Positions 1 to 9,260 of a DNA stretch of 64,000 nt are shown one piece after another. Origin of the DNA: Bradyrhizobium sp. WSM3983 (GTDB lineage Bacteria; Pseudomonadota; Alphaproteobacteria; Rhizobiales; Xanthobacteraceae). Position 1 is the first letter of the stretch; every line of letters begins with the position of its first letter. The position numbers were made by a program, and so were the translations under genes. The stretch lies in contig NZ_AXAY01000004.1 in the NCBI RefSeq assembly GCF_000473045.1, forward strand, positions 124,001 through 188,000, written 5' to 3'. The notes beneath the pieces were generated by a model. It was given only the letters and a program-made list of their open reading frames with translations, searched no databases and was not told where the DNA came from.

Positions 1-984
1 ATAGGCAACGCCTGCCGCGCGGAGGGCTTCCATCTCTTCGCCGCCGCGGCCGAACACGAAGGGATCGCCGCCCTTCAGCCGCACCACGCGCTGGCCAGCT
101 TGCGCGGCCTCGATCATGCGCTTGTTGATGGCGTCCTGGCCGATGCCGGGCTTGCCAACGCGGCGGCCGACGGCAACGCGCGTGGTGTCGCGACGGATGC
201 GGTCGAGAATTTCCGGAGAGACCAGCTCGTCATGGAAGACGATGTCGGCATCCTGCAATGCGCGCAGCGCCTTGATGGTCAGAAGATCGGGATCGCCGGG
301 GCCGGCACCGACCAGCGCGACCGAGCCTTCCGGCTTCTCGGCGCGCGCGAAATCGGACGGATCTGAGATCGCCTTGAGCGCTGCGTCCGCTTCGCCTTTG
401 CGGCCGGCCAACACGGCAGCGCCGATCGGACCGTCGATCACGAGCTCCCAGAAGCGGCGGCGCAGCGGAAATTCGGCAATGCGCTCATTGATGGACTTGC
501 GGAAGCCGCCGATGAACTCGGCAAGCTCGCCGATGCGCGCCGGCAGCAGCGCCTCGATCTTCTCGCGCACGCGCCGCGCGACCACCGGCGAGGTGCCGCC
601 GGTGCCGACCGCGACCACGACATCGCCGCGATCGACGATCGCCGGGAAGATGAAGCTGGAATGTTCGAGATCGTCCATGACGTTGACCGGCAGGCCAAGC
701 GACTTCGCCCGCGCCGACATCGCCACGCCGACATCACCCGCGCCCGCACAGACAATAGCGATGACACCGGCAAGATCGGCCGTCAGTGGATCGCCCGTCG
801 CAAACTCAATACGCGCCGCATCATCGGAGCTCAGGCCCAGCTCATGATTGCCGTCGATCGCATGCACGCGGATGCGCGCACCGGCAGCGGCGAGCACGCG
901 CAGTTTTGCGCGCAAAAGCTCACCCCCGCCGATGAGCACCACCGGACCGTTACTGAGATCGAGGAACACCGGCAAGAACCGCAT
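1..984 (-). CDS. cysG: Siroheme synthase CysG (3' part missing)
   Basis: Reading from the ATG at 984 gives 328 codons without a stop, and the frame runs off the left edge. The N-terminal part has a Rossmann-type VLIGGGELLRAKLRVL segment, as in the precorrin-2 dehydrogenase/ferrochelatase half. From about residue 226 the SUMT methyltransferase half begins with VALVGAGPGDPDLLTIKA and continues through VVRLKGGDPFVFGRGGEE. CysG makes siroheme, the cofactor of sulfite and nitrite reductase, from uroporphyrinogen III, which fits its place divergent from cysD-cysNC. Only the C-terminal end of the methyltransferase is missing. The family assignment is firm. Confidence 0.95.
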   Translation of the reverse strand, partial: MRFLPVFLDLSNGPVVLIGGGELLRAKLRVLAAAGARIRVHAIDGNHELGLSSDDAARIEFATGDPLTADLAGVIAIVCAGAGDVGVAMSARAKSLGLPVNVMDDLEHSSFIFPAIVDRGDVVVAVGTGGTSPVVARRVREKIEALLPARIGELAEFIGGFRKSINERIAEFPLRRRFWELVIDGPIGAAVLAGRKGEADAALKAISDPSDFARAEKPEGSVALVGAGPGDPDLLTIKALRALQDADIVFHDELVSPEILDRIRRDTTRVAVGRRVGKPGIGQDAINKRMIEAAQAGQRVVRLKGGDPFVFGRGGEEMEALRAAGVAY

Positions 985-1024
985 ACGATACTCGCTTGCC
1001 CCACATTCGGGGTTGACTGGAATT

Positions 1025-1101
1025 ATTTTCTATATATGTGTCGTTTCGAGCGCGCAAAGAGAAAATTTTTTCTTCTCTTCTGCATCGCAACTATAGAAAA
1101 T
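1025..1101. promoter_or_regulatory. Inverted repeats in the cysG/cysD divergent promoter region
   Basis: The gap between cysG and cysD is AT-rich against a GC-rich background. It holds a perfect 10-bp inverted repeat (ATTTTCTATA at 1025-1034, TATAGAAAAT at 1092-1101) and, between the arms, a second perfect 7-bp repeat (AAGAGAA at 1057-1063, TTCTCTT at 1073-1079). These look like operator half-sites for a regulator shared by both genes. Which regulator is unknown; a CysB/Cbl-like protein is only a guess from the pathway. Confidence 0.45.
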
Positions 1102-1127
1102 TCGCCTCCAAACGCAAAGTGGCAGAG

Positions 1128-2015
1128 ATGCATCTTCTCAGGACCGATTCTGGTGCAGATGGCCGGGACTCCCGCGCCGCCGTTTCCGAGCAAATTCCCG
1201 TCGCGCTGACCGCCCCCAGCATGGACCATCTCGACCAGCTGGAAGCGCAGAGCGTCTACATATTCCGGGAGGCCTTCGCCCGCCTGAAGAAGATCGCCCT
1301 GCTGTGGTCGCTCGGCAAGGACTCCAACGTCATGATCTGGCTGGCGCGCAAGGCGTTCTTCGGCCGCCTGCCGTTCCCCGCCCTCCATGTCGATACCGGC
1401 AAGAAGTTTCCGGAGATGTATCGGTTCCGCGATCACTACGGGAAAGAGTGGGAGCTCGATCTGCGCGTCGAGCCCTGCCCGCCCATCGATGCCGTCGACC
1501 CAACGCTGCCGCCTGCCGCCCGTTCCGCCGCGCGCAAGACCGAAGGCCTCAAGATGGCGCTGGCCAAGTACGGCTTCGACGGCCTGATCGCCGGCATCCG
1601 CCGCGACGAGGAAGCCACCCGCGCCAAGGAGCGCGTGTTCTCGCCGCGCGGTCTCGAAGGCAATTGGGACGTGCGCGACCAGCCGCCGGAGTTCTGGGAT
1701 CATTTCAACGCGTCGCCGCCGCAGGGCGCTCACTTGCGCATTCACCCGATCCTGCATTGGACCGAGGCGGACATCTGGGCCTACACCAAGCGCGAGAACA
1801 TCCCGATCATCCCGCTATATCTCGCCAAGGACGGCAAGCGCTATCGCTCGCTGGGTGATCAAGACATCACCAATCCGGTCTCATCGACCGCGACGAACAT
1901 CGACGAGATCCTGATCGAGCTCGAACAGACCAAGGTGCCGGAGCGCGCCGGCCGCGCGCTCGACCACGAGACCGAGGACGCTTTCGAGCGCCTGCGCGTC
2001 GCCGGTTATCTCTGA
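1128..2015 (+). CDS. cysD: Sulfate adenylyltransferase subunit 2 (CysD)
   Basis: This 295-residue protein is the ATP-sulfurylase catalytic subunit, which joins sulfate to ATP to give APS using the CysN GTPase. The PP-loop [19 protein letters not shown] lies near residue 60, followed by [16 protein letters not shown] and [18 protein letters not shown], all typical of CysD. The frame is open further upstream (from 1038), but the usual family start region is close to the internal [15 protein letters not shown] at 1221. I chose the ATG at 1128 because a purine-rich GGCAGAG precedes it and the length then matches the usual roughly 300 residues. It is followed 20 bases later by cysNC, so they form one operon. 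Confidence 0.93.
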   Translation: MHLLRTDSGADGRDSRAAVSEQIPVALTAPSMDHLDQLEAQSVYIFREAFARLKKIALLWSLGKDSNVMIWLARKAFFGRLPFPALHVDTGKKFPEMYRFRDHYGKEWELDLRVEPCPPIDAVDPTLPPAARSAARKTEGLKMALAKYGFDGLIAGIRRDEEATRAKERVFSPRGLEGNWDVRDQPPEFWDHFNASPPQGAHLRIHPILHWTEADIWAYTKRENIPIIPLYLAKDGKRYRSLGDQDITNPVSSTATNIDEILIELEQTKVPERAGRALDHETEDAFERLRVAGYL

Positions 2016-2035
2016 TCCAAGGACGCATCGCGGCT

Positions 2036-3973
2036 ATGAACATGCTCGTCACCCCCGCTTCGCCTGCCACGCCGAATGGCACCACGTCGATGCCAAATGG
2101 CACGACGCGACCGCAGGTCCGCATCGTCATCGTCGGCCATGTCGACCACGGCAAGTCGACGCTGGTCGGCCGCCTCTTGCACGAGACCGGCAGCCTGCCT
2201 GACGGCAAGCTGGAAATGCTCAAAGCCGTCAGCGCGCGGCGCGGCATGCCGTTCGAGTGGTCGTTCCTGCTCGACGCGCTGCAGACCGAGCGCGATCAGG
2301 GCATCACCATCGACACCACGCAGATCCGCTTCCGCACCAATTCACGCGACATCGTGCTGATCGACGCGCCCGGCCATGCCGAATTTTTGCGCAACATGAT
2401 CACCGGCGCCTCGCAGGCCGACGGCGCGGTGCTGATCATCGACGCGCTCGAGGGCGTGCGCGACCAGACCAGGCGGCACGGCTATCTCCTGCATCTGCTC
2501 GGCGTGAAGCAGGTCGCTGTCGTCGTCAACAAGATGGACCGTGTCGATTTCTCCGCCGATCGCTTCAAGGAAATCAGCGACGAGATCTCCGCGCATCTCA
2601 ACGGCCTCGGCGTGACGCCGACTGCGATCATCCCGATCTCCGCACGCGACGGCGACGGCGTCGCCGACCGCACCGACCGCATCGGCTGGTACAAAGGTCC
2701 GACCGTGGTCGACGCGCTTGATCGGCTCGAGCCAGCGCGGCCGCTGGAAGCGTTGGCGCTGCGCCTGCCGGTGCAGGCGATCTACAAGTTCGACGACCGC
2801 CGCATCGTGGCGGGCCGTATCGAATCCGGCAATCTCATTGCAGGCGACGAGATCGTGATCATGCCGGCCGGCAAGATCGCGAAGATCAAGACAGTCGAGA
2901 GCTGGCCGGTGACGCCGATCGCGGGACGGCAGGGCGCCGGCCGCTCGGTCGGCATCACGCTGGACCGCGAATTGTTCGTCGAGCGCGGCGACATCATCGC
3001 GCATGCCAGCGCCGCCCCGCGCGAGACGCGCCGTCTGCGCGCACGCATCTTCTGGCTGCACGACAAGCCGCTCGCCAAGGGCGATCAGCTTCTGGTCCGC
3101 TGCGGGCCGAAGGAAAGCCGCGCCACTGTCGTCGCGATCGAGAAGGCCGTCGACCCCGGCGAGCTCGAGAGCCGCGAGAACAAGGCGATCGGCCGCAACC
3201 ATGTCGGCGAGATCGACATCTCCCTGTCCAATCCGATCGCGACCGATCCCTGCACCGAGAATCCGCGCACCGGCCGCCTCGTGATCGAGGTCTCCGGGCG
3301 CATCGCCGGCGGCGGCCTGGTGCTATCGGTAGATGCCGGCCAGCGCGCCGTGCCGGTCGACATCGTGCCCGTGGAATCGGCGCTGCGGCCCGACGAGCGC
3401 TCCGCGCGATATCGCCACAACGGGGCCGTGGTCTGGCTCACCGGCCTGCCGGCGTCCGGCAAGTCAACACTGGCGAAGGCGCTGGAGCGGCGACTGTTCA
3501 CCAATGGCGGCTCGCCGATCCTGCTCGACGGCGACACAGTGCGGGCCGGGCTCAACAGCGATCTCGGCTTCTCCGCCTCCGACCGCAGCGAGAACATCCG
3601 CAGGCTTGCCGAGGTCGCGACGCATCTCGCCCGCAACGGCCATATCGCCATCGTCGCCGCCGTCTCGCCCGCCCGCGAGGACCGCGCCACCGCACGCCGC
3701 ATCGCCGACACCGCGTTCCGCGAAATCCATGTCGCGACACCGGCCGAGATCTGTGAGGAGCGTGACCCCAAGGGCCATTACAAGAAGGCCCGCGCCGGAG
3801 CGCTTGCCTCCTTTACGGGCATCGGCAACGACTACGAGGTGCCACAAGCGGCAGAGCTCGTGATCGATACGTCGACGCGGACGGTTGCGGACGCGGTCGA
3901 TGAGATCGAGCAAATGCTGAAGACGACCGGCGTATTGTTCGACGAGCTCGTGGATCTCGCGGCGAATATTTGA
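2036..3973 (+). CDS. cysNC: Bifunctional CysN/CysC: sulfate adenylyltransferase subunit 1 / APS kinase
   Basis: This 645-residue fusion carries two enzymes. Residues 1 to about 450 form the CysN GTPase, with G1 GHVDHGKST near 34-42, G3 DAPGH near 110 and G4 NKMD near 165; it drives APS formation with CysD. From about 455 comes APS kinase, with [12 protein letters not shown] near 466-477, which phosphorylates APS to PAPS. CysNC fusions are common in rhizobia, where PAPS feeds both sulfate reduction and sulfation of surface molecules or Nod factors. No nod genes are visible here, so a housekeeping role in assimilation is the simpler reading. It is the last gene of the cysD-cysNC pair and is followed by a palindromic repeat. 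Confidence 0.95.
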   Translation: MNMLVTPASPATPNGTTSMPNGTTRPQVRIVIVGHVDHGKSTLVGRLLHETGSLPDGKLEMLKAVSARRGMPFEWSFLLDALQTERDQGITIDTTQIRFRTNSRDIVLIDAPGHAEFLRNMITGASQADGAVLIIDALEGVRDQTRRHGYLLHLLGVKQVAVVVNKMDRVDFSADRFKEISDEISAHLNGLGVTPTAIIPISARDGDGVADRTDRIGWYKGPTVVDALDRLEPARPLEALALRLPVQAIYKFDDRRIVAGRIESGNLIAGDEIVIMPAGKIAKIKTVESWPVTPIAGRQGAGRSVGITLDRELFVERGDIIAHASAAPRETRRLRARIFWLHDKPLAKGDQLLVRCGPKESRATVVAIEKAVDPGELESRENKAIGRNHVGEIDISLSNPIATDPCTENPRTGRLVIEVSGRIAGGGLVLSVDAGQRAVPVDIVPVESALRPDERSARYRHNGAVVWLTGLPASGKSTLAKALERRLFTNGGSPILLDGDTVRAGLNSDLGFSASDRSENIRRLAEVATHLARNGHIAIVAAVSPAREDRATARRIADTAFREIHVATPAEICEERDPKGHYKKARAGALASFTGIGNDYEVPQAAELVIDTSTRTVADAVDEIEQMLKTTGVLFDELVDLAANI

Positions 3974-3989
3974 ATCCGCCTATTCCCCC

Positions 3990-4100
3990 GCTGTCGTCGC
4001 CCGGCTTGACCGGGCGACCCAGTATTCCAGAGACGGCGTTGGGATACGGAGAAGCTGCGGCGTACTGGATTCCCCGCCTTCGCGGGGAATGACAGCGGTG
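3990..4100. repeat. Palindromic intergenic repeat, copy 1
   Basis: Two strong stems lie about 65 bases apart: GTCGCCCGG/CCGGGCGAC (3996-4004, 4010-4018) and ATTCCCCGC/GCGGGGAAT (4069-4077, 4082-4090). CAGTA/TACTG segments between them can also pair, giving a cruciform. The layout matches the dispersed palindromic repeats at 19785-19908 and 59739-59853. It sits just after cysNC and could end its transcript. The rest of the 291-base gap, up to glcB, holds nothing else I recognise. Confidence 0.7.
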
Positions 4101-4264
4101 CGCTGGGCCGCCACCCTTCTTGACATTTTGACAAATCCTAGGGGTCTTCTCACCGCCCCGATTTTGGGGCTAATAGGTCTCGAAAGCCGTCCCTCGTGGC
4201 CGCATTTTGCTGCTGTCGGGTCAAAAGCAGCCAAAAACAGCCATTTCCAACAAGAAAGACCATC

Positions 4265-6430
4265 ATGAAACGCGTCGACGCCCACGGATTGAAGATCGCC
4301 CCCGTCCTTTTCGATTTCATCGCCAAGGAAGCGGCCCCGAAAACGGGGATCGCGCCGGATGCGTTCTGGGCCGGGGTTGCCGCCATCATCAGGGAGTTGG
4401 GGCCGAAGAACCGGTCGCTGCTCGCGTTGCGCGACTCGCTGCAGGCCAAGATCGACGACTGGCATCGCGCCAACAAGGGCAAGACGTTCGACCTCAACGC
4501 CTATACCGCCTTCCTGAGGGAGATCGGCTATCTCGTCCCTGAACCGGCGACGCAGAAGGTCGAAACCGCCAACGTCGATGAGGAGATCGGCACGATCTGC
4601 GGCCCGCAGCTCGTCGTGCCCCTCACCAATGCGCGCTACGCGCTGAACGCGGCGAATGCGCGCTGGGGCTCGCTCTATGACGCCTTCTACGGCACCGACG
4701 CGATCCCGCACGATCCGTCCGAGAGCGGCAAGGGCTACAACAAGGCACGCGGCGACAAGGTCATCGCCAAGGCCAAGACTTTCCTCGACGCCGCCGTGCC
4801 GCTCGCAACCGGCAGCCACACCGACGTCACCGCCTATAGCGTCGTCGCGGGGCAGCTCGCAGTGAAGCTCAAGAGCGGCAACGCCACCGCACTGAAGAAC
4901 GCCGCGCAGTTCGCCGGCTTCCAGGGCGATGCGGCCGCGCCAAGCGCGGTGCTGCTCGTCAACAACGGCCTGCATGTCGAGGTGAGGATCGACCGCAGCA
5001 GCACGATTGGCAAGGACGATCCGGCCGGCGTCGCCGACATGATCATGGAATCTGCCGTGTCGACCATCCTCGACATGGAGGACTCGGTCGCGGCCGTCGA
5101 CGCCGAGGACAAGGTGTTGGTCTATCGCAACACGCTGGGCCTGATGAACGGCACGCTGTCGGCGGACTTCGAAAAAGGCGGCAAGACGTTGACGCGTTCG
5201 CTCAACGCCGACCGCTCCTACAAGACGCCGGACGGCAACGGCGAGGTCAAGCTGCACGGCCGCAGCCTGCTCTTGATGCGCAATTGCGGTCACCACATGT
5301 TCACCGATGCGGTGCTGGACGAGACCGGCGAGGAAGTTCCGGAAGGCCTGCTCGATGCCGCCGTCTCCGGGCTTCTTGCCATTCATGACTTGAAAGGCAA
5401 CTCCAAGGTCAAGAACAGCCGCACGGGATCTGCCTATATCGTCAAGCCGAAGATGCACGGCCCGGACGAGGTGTCGCTCACCTGCGAGATCTTCGATCGC
5501 GTCGAGAAGATGCTGAGCCTGCCCGAGAACACGCTCAAGGTCGGCATCATGGACGAGGAGCGGCGCACCACGGTCAATCTCAAGGCCTGCATCCAGCGCG
5601 CCTCCAAGCGCATCATGTTCATCAATACCGGCTTCCTCGACCGCACCGGCGACGAGATCCACACCTCGATGGAAGCGGGTCCGATGATCCGCAAGAACGA
5701 GATGAAGGCGCAGGCCTGGATCAAGGCCTATGAGGACTGGAACGTCGACATGGGCCTGATCGACGGCCTGCCGGGTCACGCCCAGATCGGCAAGGGCATG
5801 TGGGCTGCCCCCGACAAGATGGCGGACATGCTGCAACAGAAGCTCGCCCATCCGCAGGCCGGCGCCACCACGGCATGGGTCCCCTCGCCGACCGCCGCGA
5901 CTTTGCACGCCCTGCACTATCACCAGGTCAACGTGACCGCGCGCCAGCAAGAGCTGACCAAGGGCGGTCCGCGCGCGAAACTCTCCGACATCCTCACCAT
6001 TCCGGTGTCGAAGTCGAACTGGGCGCCCGACGACGTCAAGCAGGAGATCGACAACAACTGCCAGGGCATTCTGGGCTACGTGGTGCGCTGGATCGACCAG
6101 GGCGTCGGCTGCTCCAAGGTACCGGACATTCATGACGTCGGCCTGATGGAAGACCGCGCGACCTTGCGCATCTCCAGCCAGCATCTCGCCAACTGGCTGC
6201 ACCAGGGCGTGATCACCGAGGCGCAGGTGATGGAATCGCTCAAGCGCATGGCCGTCGTCGTGGACAAGCAGAATGCGGGCGACGCCATCTACAAGCCGAT
6301 GGCGCCCGCCTTCGACGGCACGGCCTTCAAGGCCGCCTGCGACCTGATTTTCAAGGGCCGTGAGCAGCCGAACGGCTACACCGAATACATCCTCACCGCC
6401 CGCCGCCGCGAGGCGAAAGCGGCCAGCTGA
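4265..6430 (+). CDS. glcB: Malate synthase G
   Basis: This 721-residue protein condenses glyoxylate with acetyl-CoA to malate, in the glyoxylate shunt and glycolate use. The length matches the G isoform (about 720-730). Typical segments are [14 protein letters not shown] near residue 275, the [10 protein letters not shown] stretch, and [19 protein letters not shown] near 455. I took the ATG at 4265, preceded by AAGAAAG, because upstream in-frame codons give a low-quality, Cys-rich extension. No isocitrate lyase is next to it. A rho-independent terminator follows directly, so it is probably a single-gene unit. Confidence 0.96.
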   Translation: MKRVDAHGLKIAPVLFDFIAKEAAPKTGIAPDAFWAGVAAIIRELGPKNRSLLALRDSLQAKIDDWHRANKGKTFDLNAYTAFLREIGYLVPEPATQKVETANVDEEIGTICGPQLVVPLTNARYALNAANARWGSLYDAFYGTDAIPHDPSESGKGYNKARGDKVIAKAKTFLDAAVPLATGSHTDVTAYSVVAGQLAVKLKSGNATALKNAAQFAGFQGDAAAPSAVLLVNNGLHVEVRIDRSSTIGKDDPAGVADMIMESAVSTILDMEDSVAAVDAEDKVLVYRNTLGLMNGTLSADFEKGGKTLTRSLNADRSYKTPDGNGEVKLHGRSLLLMRNCGHHMFTDAVLDETGEEVPEGLLDAAVSGLLAIHDLKGNSKVKNSRTGSAYIVKPKMHGPDEVSLTCEIFDRVEKMLSLPENTLKVGIMDEERRTTVNLKACIQRASKRIMFINTGFLDRTGDEIHTSMEAGPMIRKNEMKAQAWIKAYEDWNVDMGLIDGLPGHAQIGKGMWAAPDKMADMLQQKLAHPQAGATTAWVPSPTAATLHALHYHQVNVTARQQELTKGGPRAKLSDILTIPVSKSNWAPDDVKQEIDNNCQGILGYVVRWIDQGVGCSKVPDIHDVGLMEDRATLRISSQHLANWLHQGVITEAQVMESLKRMAVVVDKQNAGDAIYKPMAPAFDGTAFKAACDLIFKGREQPNGYTEYILTARRREAKAAS

Positions 6431-6449
6431 GCTCGATCAATCCAATGCC

Positions 6450-6479
6450 AAAAGCCCCGGCGCAAGCCGGGGCTTTTTT
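6450..6479 (+). terminator. Rho-independent terminator of glcB
   Basis: The stem AGCCCCGGC (6453-6461) pairs with GCCGGGGCT (6466-6474) over a GCAA tetraloop and is followed by a run of six T. It lies 20 bases after the glcB stop. Confidence 0.9.
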
Positions 6480-6499
6480 GCTGGGGATCAGATCGCCCG

Positions 6500-6655
6500 C
6501 TAGAACACCGCGAGGTATTTCAGCAGCGACACGATGCCGATGATGATGACGACGACGCGCGCGATCTGCTTGGCGCGGCCGTCCATCGGCAGCATGTTGA
6601 TGAGATAAAGTACGAGGATGATGACGAGAAAGGTGACGAGTACGCCGACCAGCAT
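6500..6655 (-). CDS. Tiny two-helix membrane protein (Thivi_2564-like)
   Basis: This 51-residue protein begins MLVGVLVTFLVIILVLYLIN, has a short polar turn (LPMDGRAKQIAR), and ends with a second hydrophobic stretch (VVVIIIGIVSLLKYLAVF). That is two membrane segments joined by a basic loop, which resembles the small Thivi_2564-type membrane family. An AGGGGG ribosome binding site precedes the ATG. The function is unknown. It converges with glcB and shares the terminator region. Confidence 0.7.
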   Translation of the reverse strand: MLVGVLVTFLVIILVLYLINMLPMDGRAKQIARVVVIIIGIVSLLKYLAVF

Positions 6656-6784
6656 CGCAGGGCCCCCTTCAGGCAAATTGCTAACGAAGTCCTAACGCCT
6701 GCCTCGCGCGTCGGTTCCATTCGCGCAACCCCTTACAACTTCTGGTAAATGCGTAATTCTACCGGCGGCCCCTCAGCCTAAAAC

Positions 6785-6796
6785 TTTACCCTTTTC
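6785..6796 (+). promoter_or_regulatory. Conserved box upstream of the first chemoreceptor
   Basis: TTTACCCTTTTC lies 145 bases before the start codon of the first chemoreceptor. The identical 12-mer lies 139 bases before the second one (9122-9133). Shared position and sequence suggest a common promoter or operator; its factor is not identified. The rest of the 274-base gap shows no gene. Confidence 0.4.
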
Positions 6797-6929
6797 GTTT
6801 CAGATATCGAAACCGTACGGCCTGCGCGCCGCGATCGGCATGCGATTGCCGATGCTGCCGTCCCCCGTTTCTCGATTTTGCCGGGGCGTTTTTGACGAGC
6901 TTTTGAAATGGGAATTTGGGGGGACTTCG

Positions 6930-9023
6930 ATGCTCAATCGTCTGACCGTGTCCGCGCTGTTGAAGACAGTGATCGCGATCACGTCGATCTGCGTGGTGAT
7001 CGCACTCTCGCTCACCGCCTACGAGTCCTGGGATCGCCTCAAGACCGCCAACCGCATCTCGGCGATCGCCGACGCCTCCGCCGATCTGTTCAAGGCGATG
7101 CACAATCTGCGCACCGATCGCTCGACCACCTCGCGGCTGCTGAACGCCACCGAGCCGATGGATTCCGAGATCGAGAAGTACCTCCGTGCGCTACGTGATG
7201 CGCAGATGCCGGCAATGGCACGCGCGCTCGAGCTGCTGCCGAGCATGGACTTCCCGCGATCCGGCACGCTGGTACCGGAGCTCGCGCGCCTCAACAAATT
7301 GCTGATCGAGGAGCAAAAGGAGTTCTGGGAGAACGTGGCCAAGCCCAAGGACCAGCGCCGTGCCGGCCTGACCAAGGAATACATGGAGACGACGCAGGGC
7401 CTGCTCGACGTGCTCGACAATCTCTCGAACGCGCTGGCCGCGACCGTCAACCACCTGGATGCCGAAATCGACCAGCTGCTGTCGATCAAGCAGAACGCCT
7501 GGCTGCTGCGCAACACCGCTGGCGAAGCCTCGCTGATCGTCTCGACCGGACTTGCCGCCGGCAAGATCACGCTGGAGGGGCGCTACAACTATACCCAATA
7601 TGTCGGCGGAACGAGCGCGATGTGGAAGGCGCTGGAATTGTCGACCTCGGGCATGCAATTGCCGCCCGCGCTCGCCTCCGCCATGGCCGGCGCCAAGACC
7701 GCCTATTTCGAGCCGCAATATCTGAGCCTGCGTGATCGCCTCGCGGACACGCTGGCCAAGGGCGAGAAGGCCGAGCTGACCGCCAACCAGTGGAGCCCGC
7801 TCACGGTCGGCCGCATGGCGAGCGCGGTCGCGGTGGCCGAAGGCGCCCTCGACGCGGCACGAGCCCATACGCTGGAGCAGCGCGGCGCCGCTCAGCGCGC
7901 GCTGATCGTCCAGCTGGTGCTGCTGGCACTCGCCATCGGGCTTGCCGTCGGCGCGATCATGCTGGTCAGCCGCCGGGTCATCACTCCGCTCAACATAATC
8001 CGTGATGCCATGATGAAGGTCGCCGGTGGCGACCTTGCGATCGACAGCGGCTATCTCGACCGTCAGGACGAGATCGGCTCGCTCGCCGGTGCACTGGAAA
8101 CCTTCAAGCAGCAGGCCACCGACAAGTTCAAGATTGAGGAACACGAGCGCGAGCGCAATGCGGGCGCCGCCGCGCGCCAGCGCGCAGTGGAAGCCTATGT
8201 CGGGGAGTTTGAGGGCGCGGTGCGCAAGACGCTGGGCGAGCTGAATGACGCCTCCGGCCGCATGCGCAAGACCTCGGGCGATCTATCCGCCGTCTCGCGC
8301 CAGACCAACGATCGCGTCCAGGTCGCCGGCAATGCCTCCAACGACGCCTCCATGAGCGTCGACAGCGTCGCGGCGGCAGCGGAGGAGCTCTCGGCCTCGA
8401 TCAACGACATCAGCCAGCAGGCCGCGCACGCCGCCGGCATTGCCAGCCGGGCCGTGACGCAGGCGCGCGAGACCGACGGCACCGTGCAGGGCTTGCAGAA
8501 GTCCGCAGGCCGCATCGGCGAGGTCGTCGGCCTCATCAACACCATCGCCGCGCAGACCAATCTGCTCGCGCTCAACGCCACCATCGAAGCCGCACGCGCC
8601 GGCGAAGCCGGGCGCGGCTTTGCTGTCGTCGCCTCCGAAGTGAAATCGCTGGCGAGCCAGACGGCGAAAGCGACCGAAGAAATCTCCGAGCAGATCGCAG
8701 ACATCCAGAAGGTCGCCGGCGATGCCATCCACGCGATCCAGACCATCGGCGGCATCATCGGCGAGGTCAACGAGGTCGCGACCGCGATTGCGGCCGCCGT
8801 GCAGGAGCAGGGCGCGGCGACGCAGGAGATCACGCGCAGCACCCAATATGCGGCGCAGGGCACCAAGAACGTCTCGGACAACATCACCGGCGTGAAATCG
8901 GACGCGGACGCCGCAGCCGCGGCCGCGGACAATGTGAAGAGCGCCTCGGAGATGCTCGAGACCCAGAGCAACCAGCTCGGCCACGAGGTCACCGATTTCC
9001 TCGGCAAGATCCGCGCGGCATAA
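6930..9023 (+). CDS. Methyl-accepting chemotaxis protein, copy 1
   Basis: This 697-residue transmembrane chemoreceptor has TM1 at about residues 8-30, a long helical periplasmic sensor region to about 320, and TM2 at about 325-348. A HAMP linker follows ([20 protein letters not shown]), then the cytoplasmic signalling domain. The hairpin tip that binds CheA and CheW, with [20 protein letters not shown] and [17 protein letters not shown], lies near 535-575. It has no C-terminal CheR-docking pentapeptide; it ends FLGKIRAA. The ATG at 6930 follows a GGGGGG stretch and starts MLNRLTVS, as in the neighbouring copy. The ligand is unknown. Confidence 0.93.
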   Translation: MLNRLTVSALLKTVIAITSICVVIALSLTAYESWDRLKTANRISAIADASADLFKAMHNLRTDRSTTSRLLNATEPMDSEIEKYLRALRDAQMPAMARALELLPSMDFPRSGTLVPELARLNKLLIEEQKEFWENVAKPKDQRRAGLTKEYMETTQGLLDVLDNLSNALAATVNHLDAEIDQLLSIKQNAWLLRNTAGEASLIVSTGLAAGKITLEGRYNYTQYVGGTSAMWKALELSTSGMQLPPALASAMAGAKTAYFEPQYLSLRDRLADTLAKGEKAELTANQWSPLTVGRMASAVAVAEGALDAARAHTLEQRGAAQRALIVQLVLLALAIGLAVGAIMLVSRRVITPLNIIRDAMMKVAGGDLAIDSGYLDRQDEIGSLAGALETFKQQATDKFKIEEHERERNAGAAARQRAVEAYVGEFEGAVRKTLGELNDASGRMRKTSGDLSAVSRQTNDRVQVAGNASNDASMSVDSVAAAAEELSASINDISQQAAHAAGIASRAVTQARETDGTVQGLQKSAGRIGEVVGLINTIAAQTNLLALNATIEAARAGEAGRGFAVVASEVKSLASQTAKATEEISEQIADIQKVAGDAIHAIQTIGGIIGEVNEVATAIAAAVQEQGAATQEITRSTQYAAQGTKNVSDNITGVKSDADAAAAAADNVKSASEMLETQSNQLGHEVTDFLGKIRAA

Positions 9024-9037
9024 GGCACGCTGCCACT

Positions 9038-9064
9038 GTCGTCCTGGCGAAAGCCAGGATGACG
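9038..9064. repeat. Short palindromic intergenic repeat, copy 2 (partial)
   Basis: The stem TCCTGGC (9042-9048) pairs with GCCAGGA (9053-9059) over GAAA and is flanked by GTCG and GACG. It is one arm of the same repeat family seen whole at 19785-19908; the second arm is missing. It lies just after the first chemoreceptor and may act as a weak terminator. Confidence 0.6.
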
Positions 9065-9121
9065 TGGAGATGCAGTGGATCCCTGCCTACGTAATTTTAC
9101 GGCAGAAACACTGTCTAAGTT

Positions 9122-9133
9122 TTTACCCTTTTC
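9122..9133 (+). promoter_or_regulatory. Conserved box upstream of the second chemoreceptor
   Basis: TTTACCCTTTTC is an exact copy of the 12-mer at 6785-6796 and lies 139 bases before the start codon of the second chemoreceptor. Confidence 0.4.
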
Positions 9134-9195
9134 AGGCCAAATGCGATCGGAGCGCCTGCCGGAGGCAGGTGCGCCTGATTGCGCGCATCCCTCTG

Positions 9196-9243
9196 GTTTC
9201 GAAGTTCGTGGGGCTGCCGTTCTGGGGCCATGAACTTCGAAAC
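9196..9243 (+). promoter_or_regulatory. Long inverted repeat in the leader of the second chemoreceptor
   Basis: The 16-base arms at 9196-9211 and 9228-9243 pair with a single G-T mismatch around a 16-base loop. The hairpin ends 17 bases before the ATG at 9261, just outside the GGGGTG ribosome binding site. In RNA it would form a strong stem; as DNA it could be an operator. No counterpart is seen ahead of the first chemoreceptor. Confidence 0.55.
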
Positions 9244-9260
9244 GCGTACCGGGGTGTCCG

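Noticed and set aside
3980..6202. 740-codon minus-strand open frame
   Set aside because: It is antisense to glcB; no recognisable domain, and its composition is that of a codon-bias shadow.
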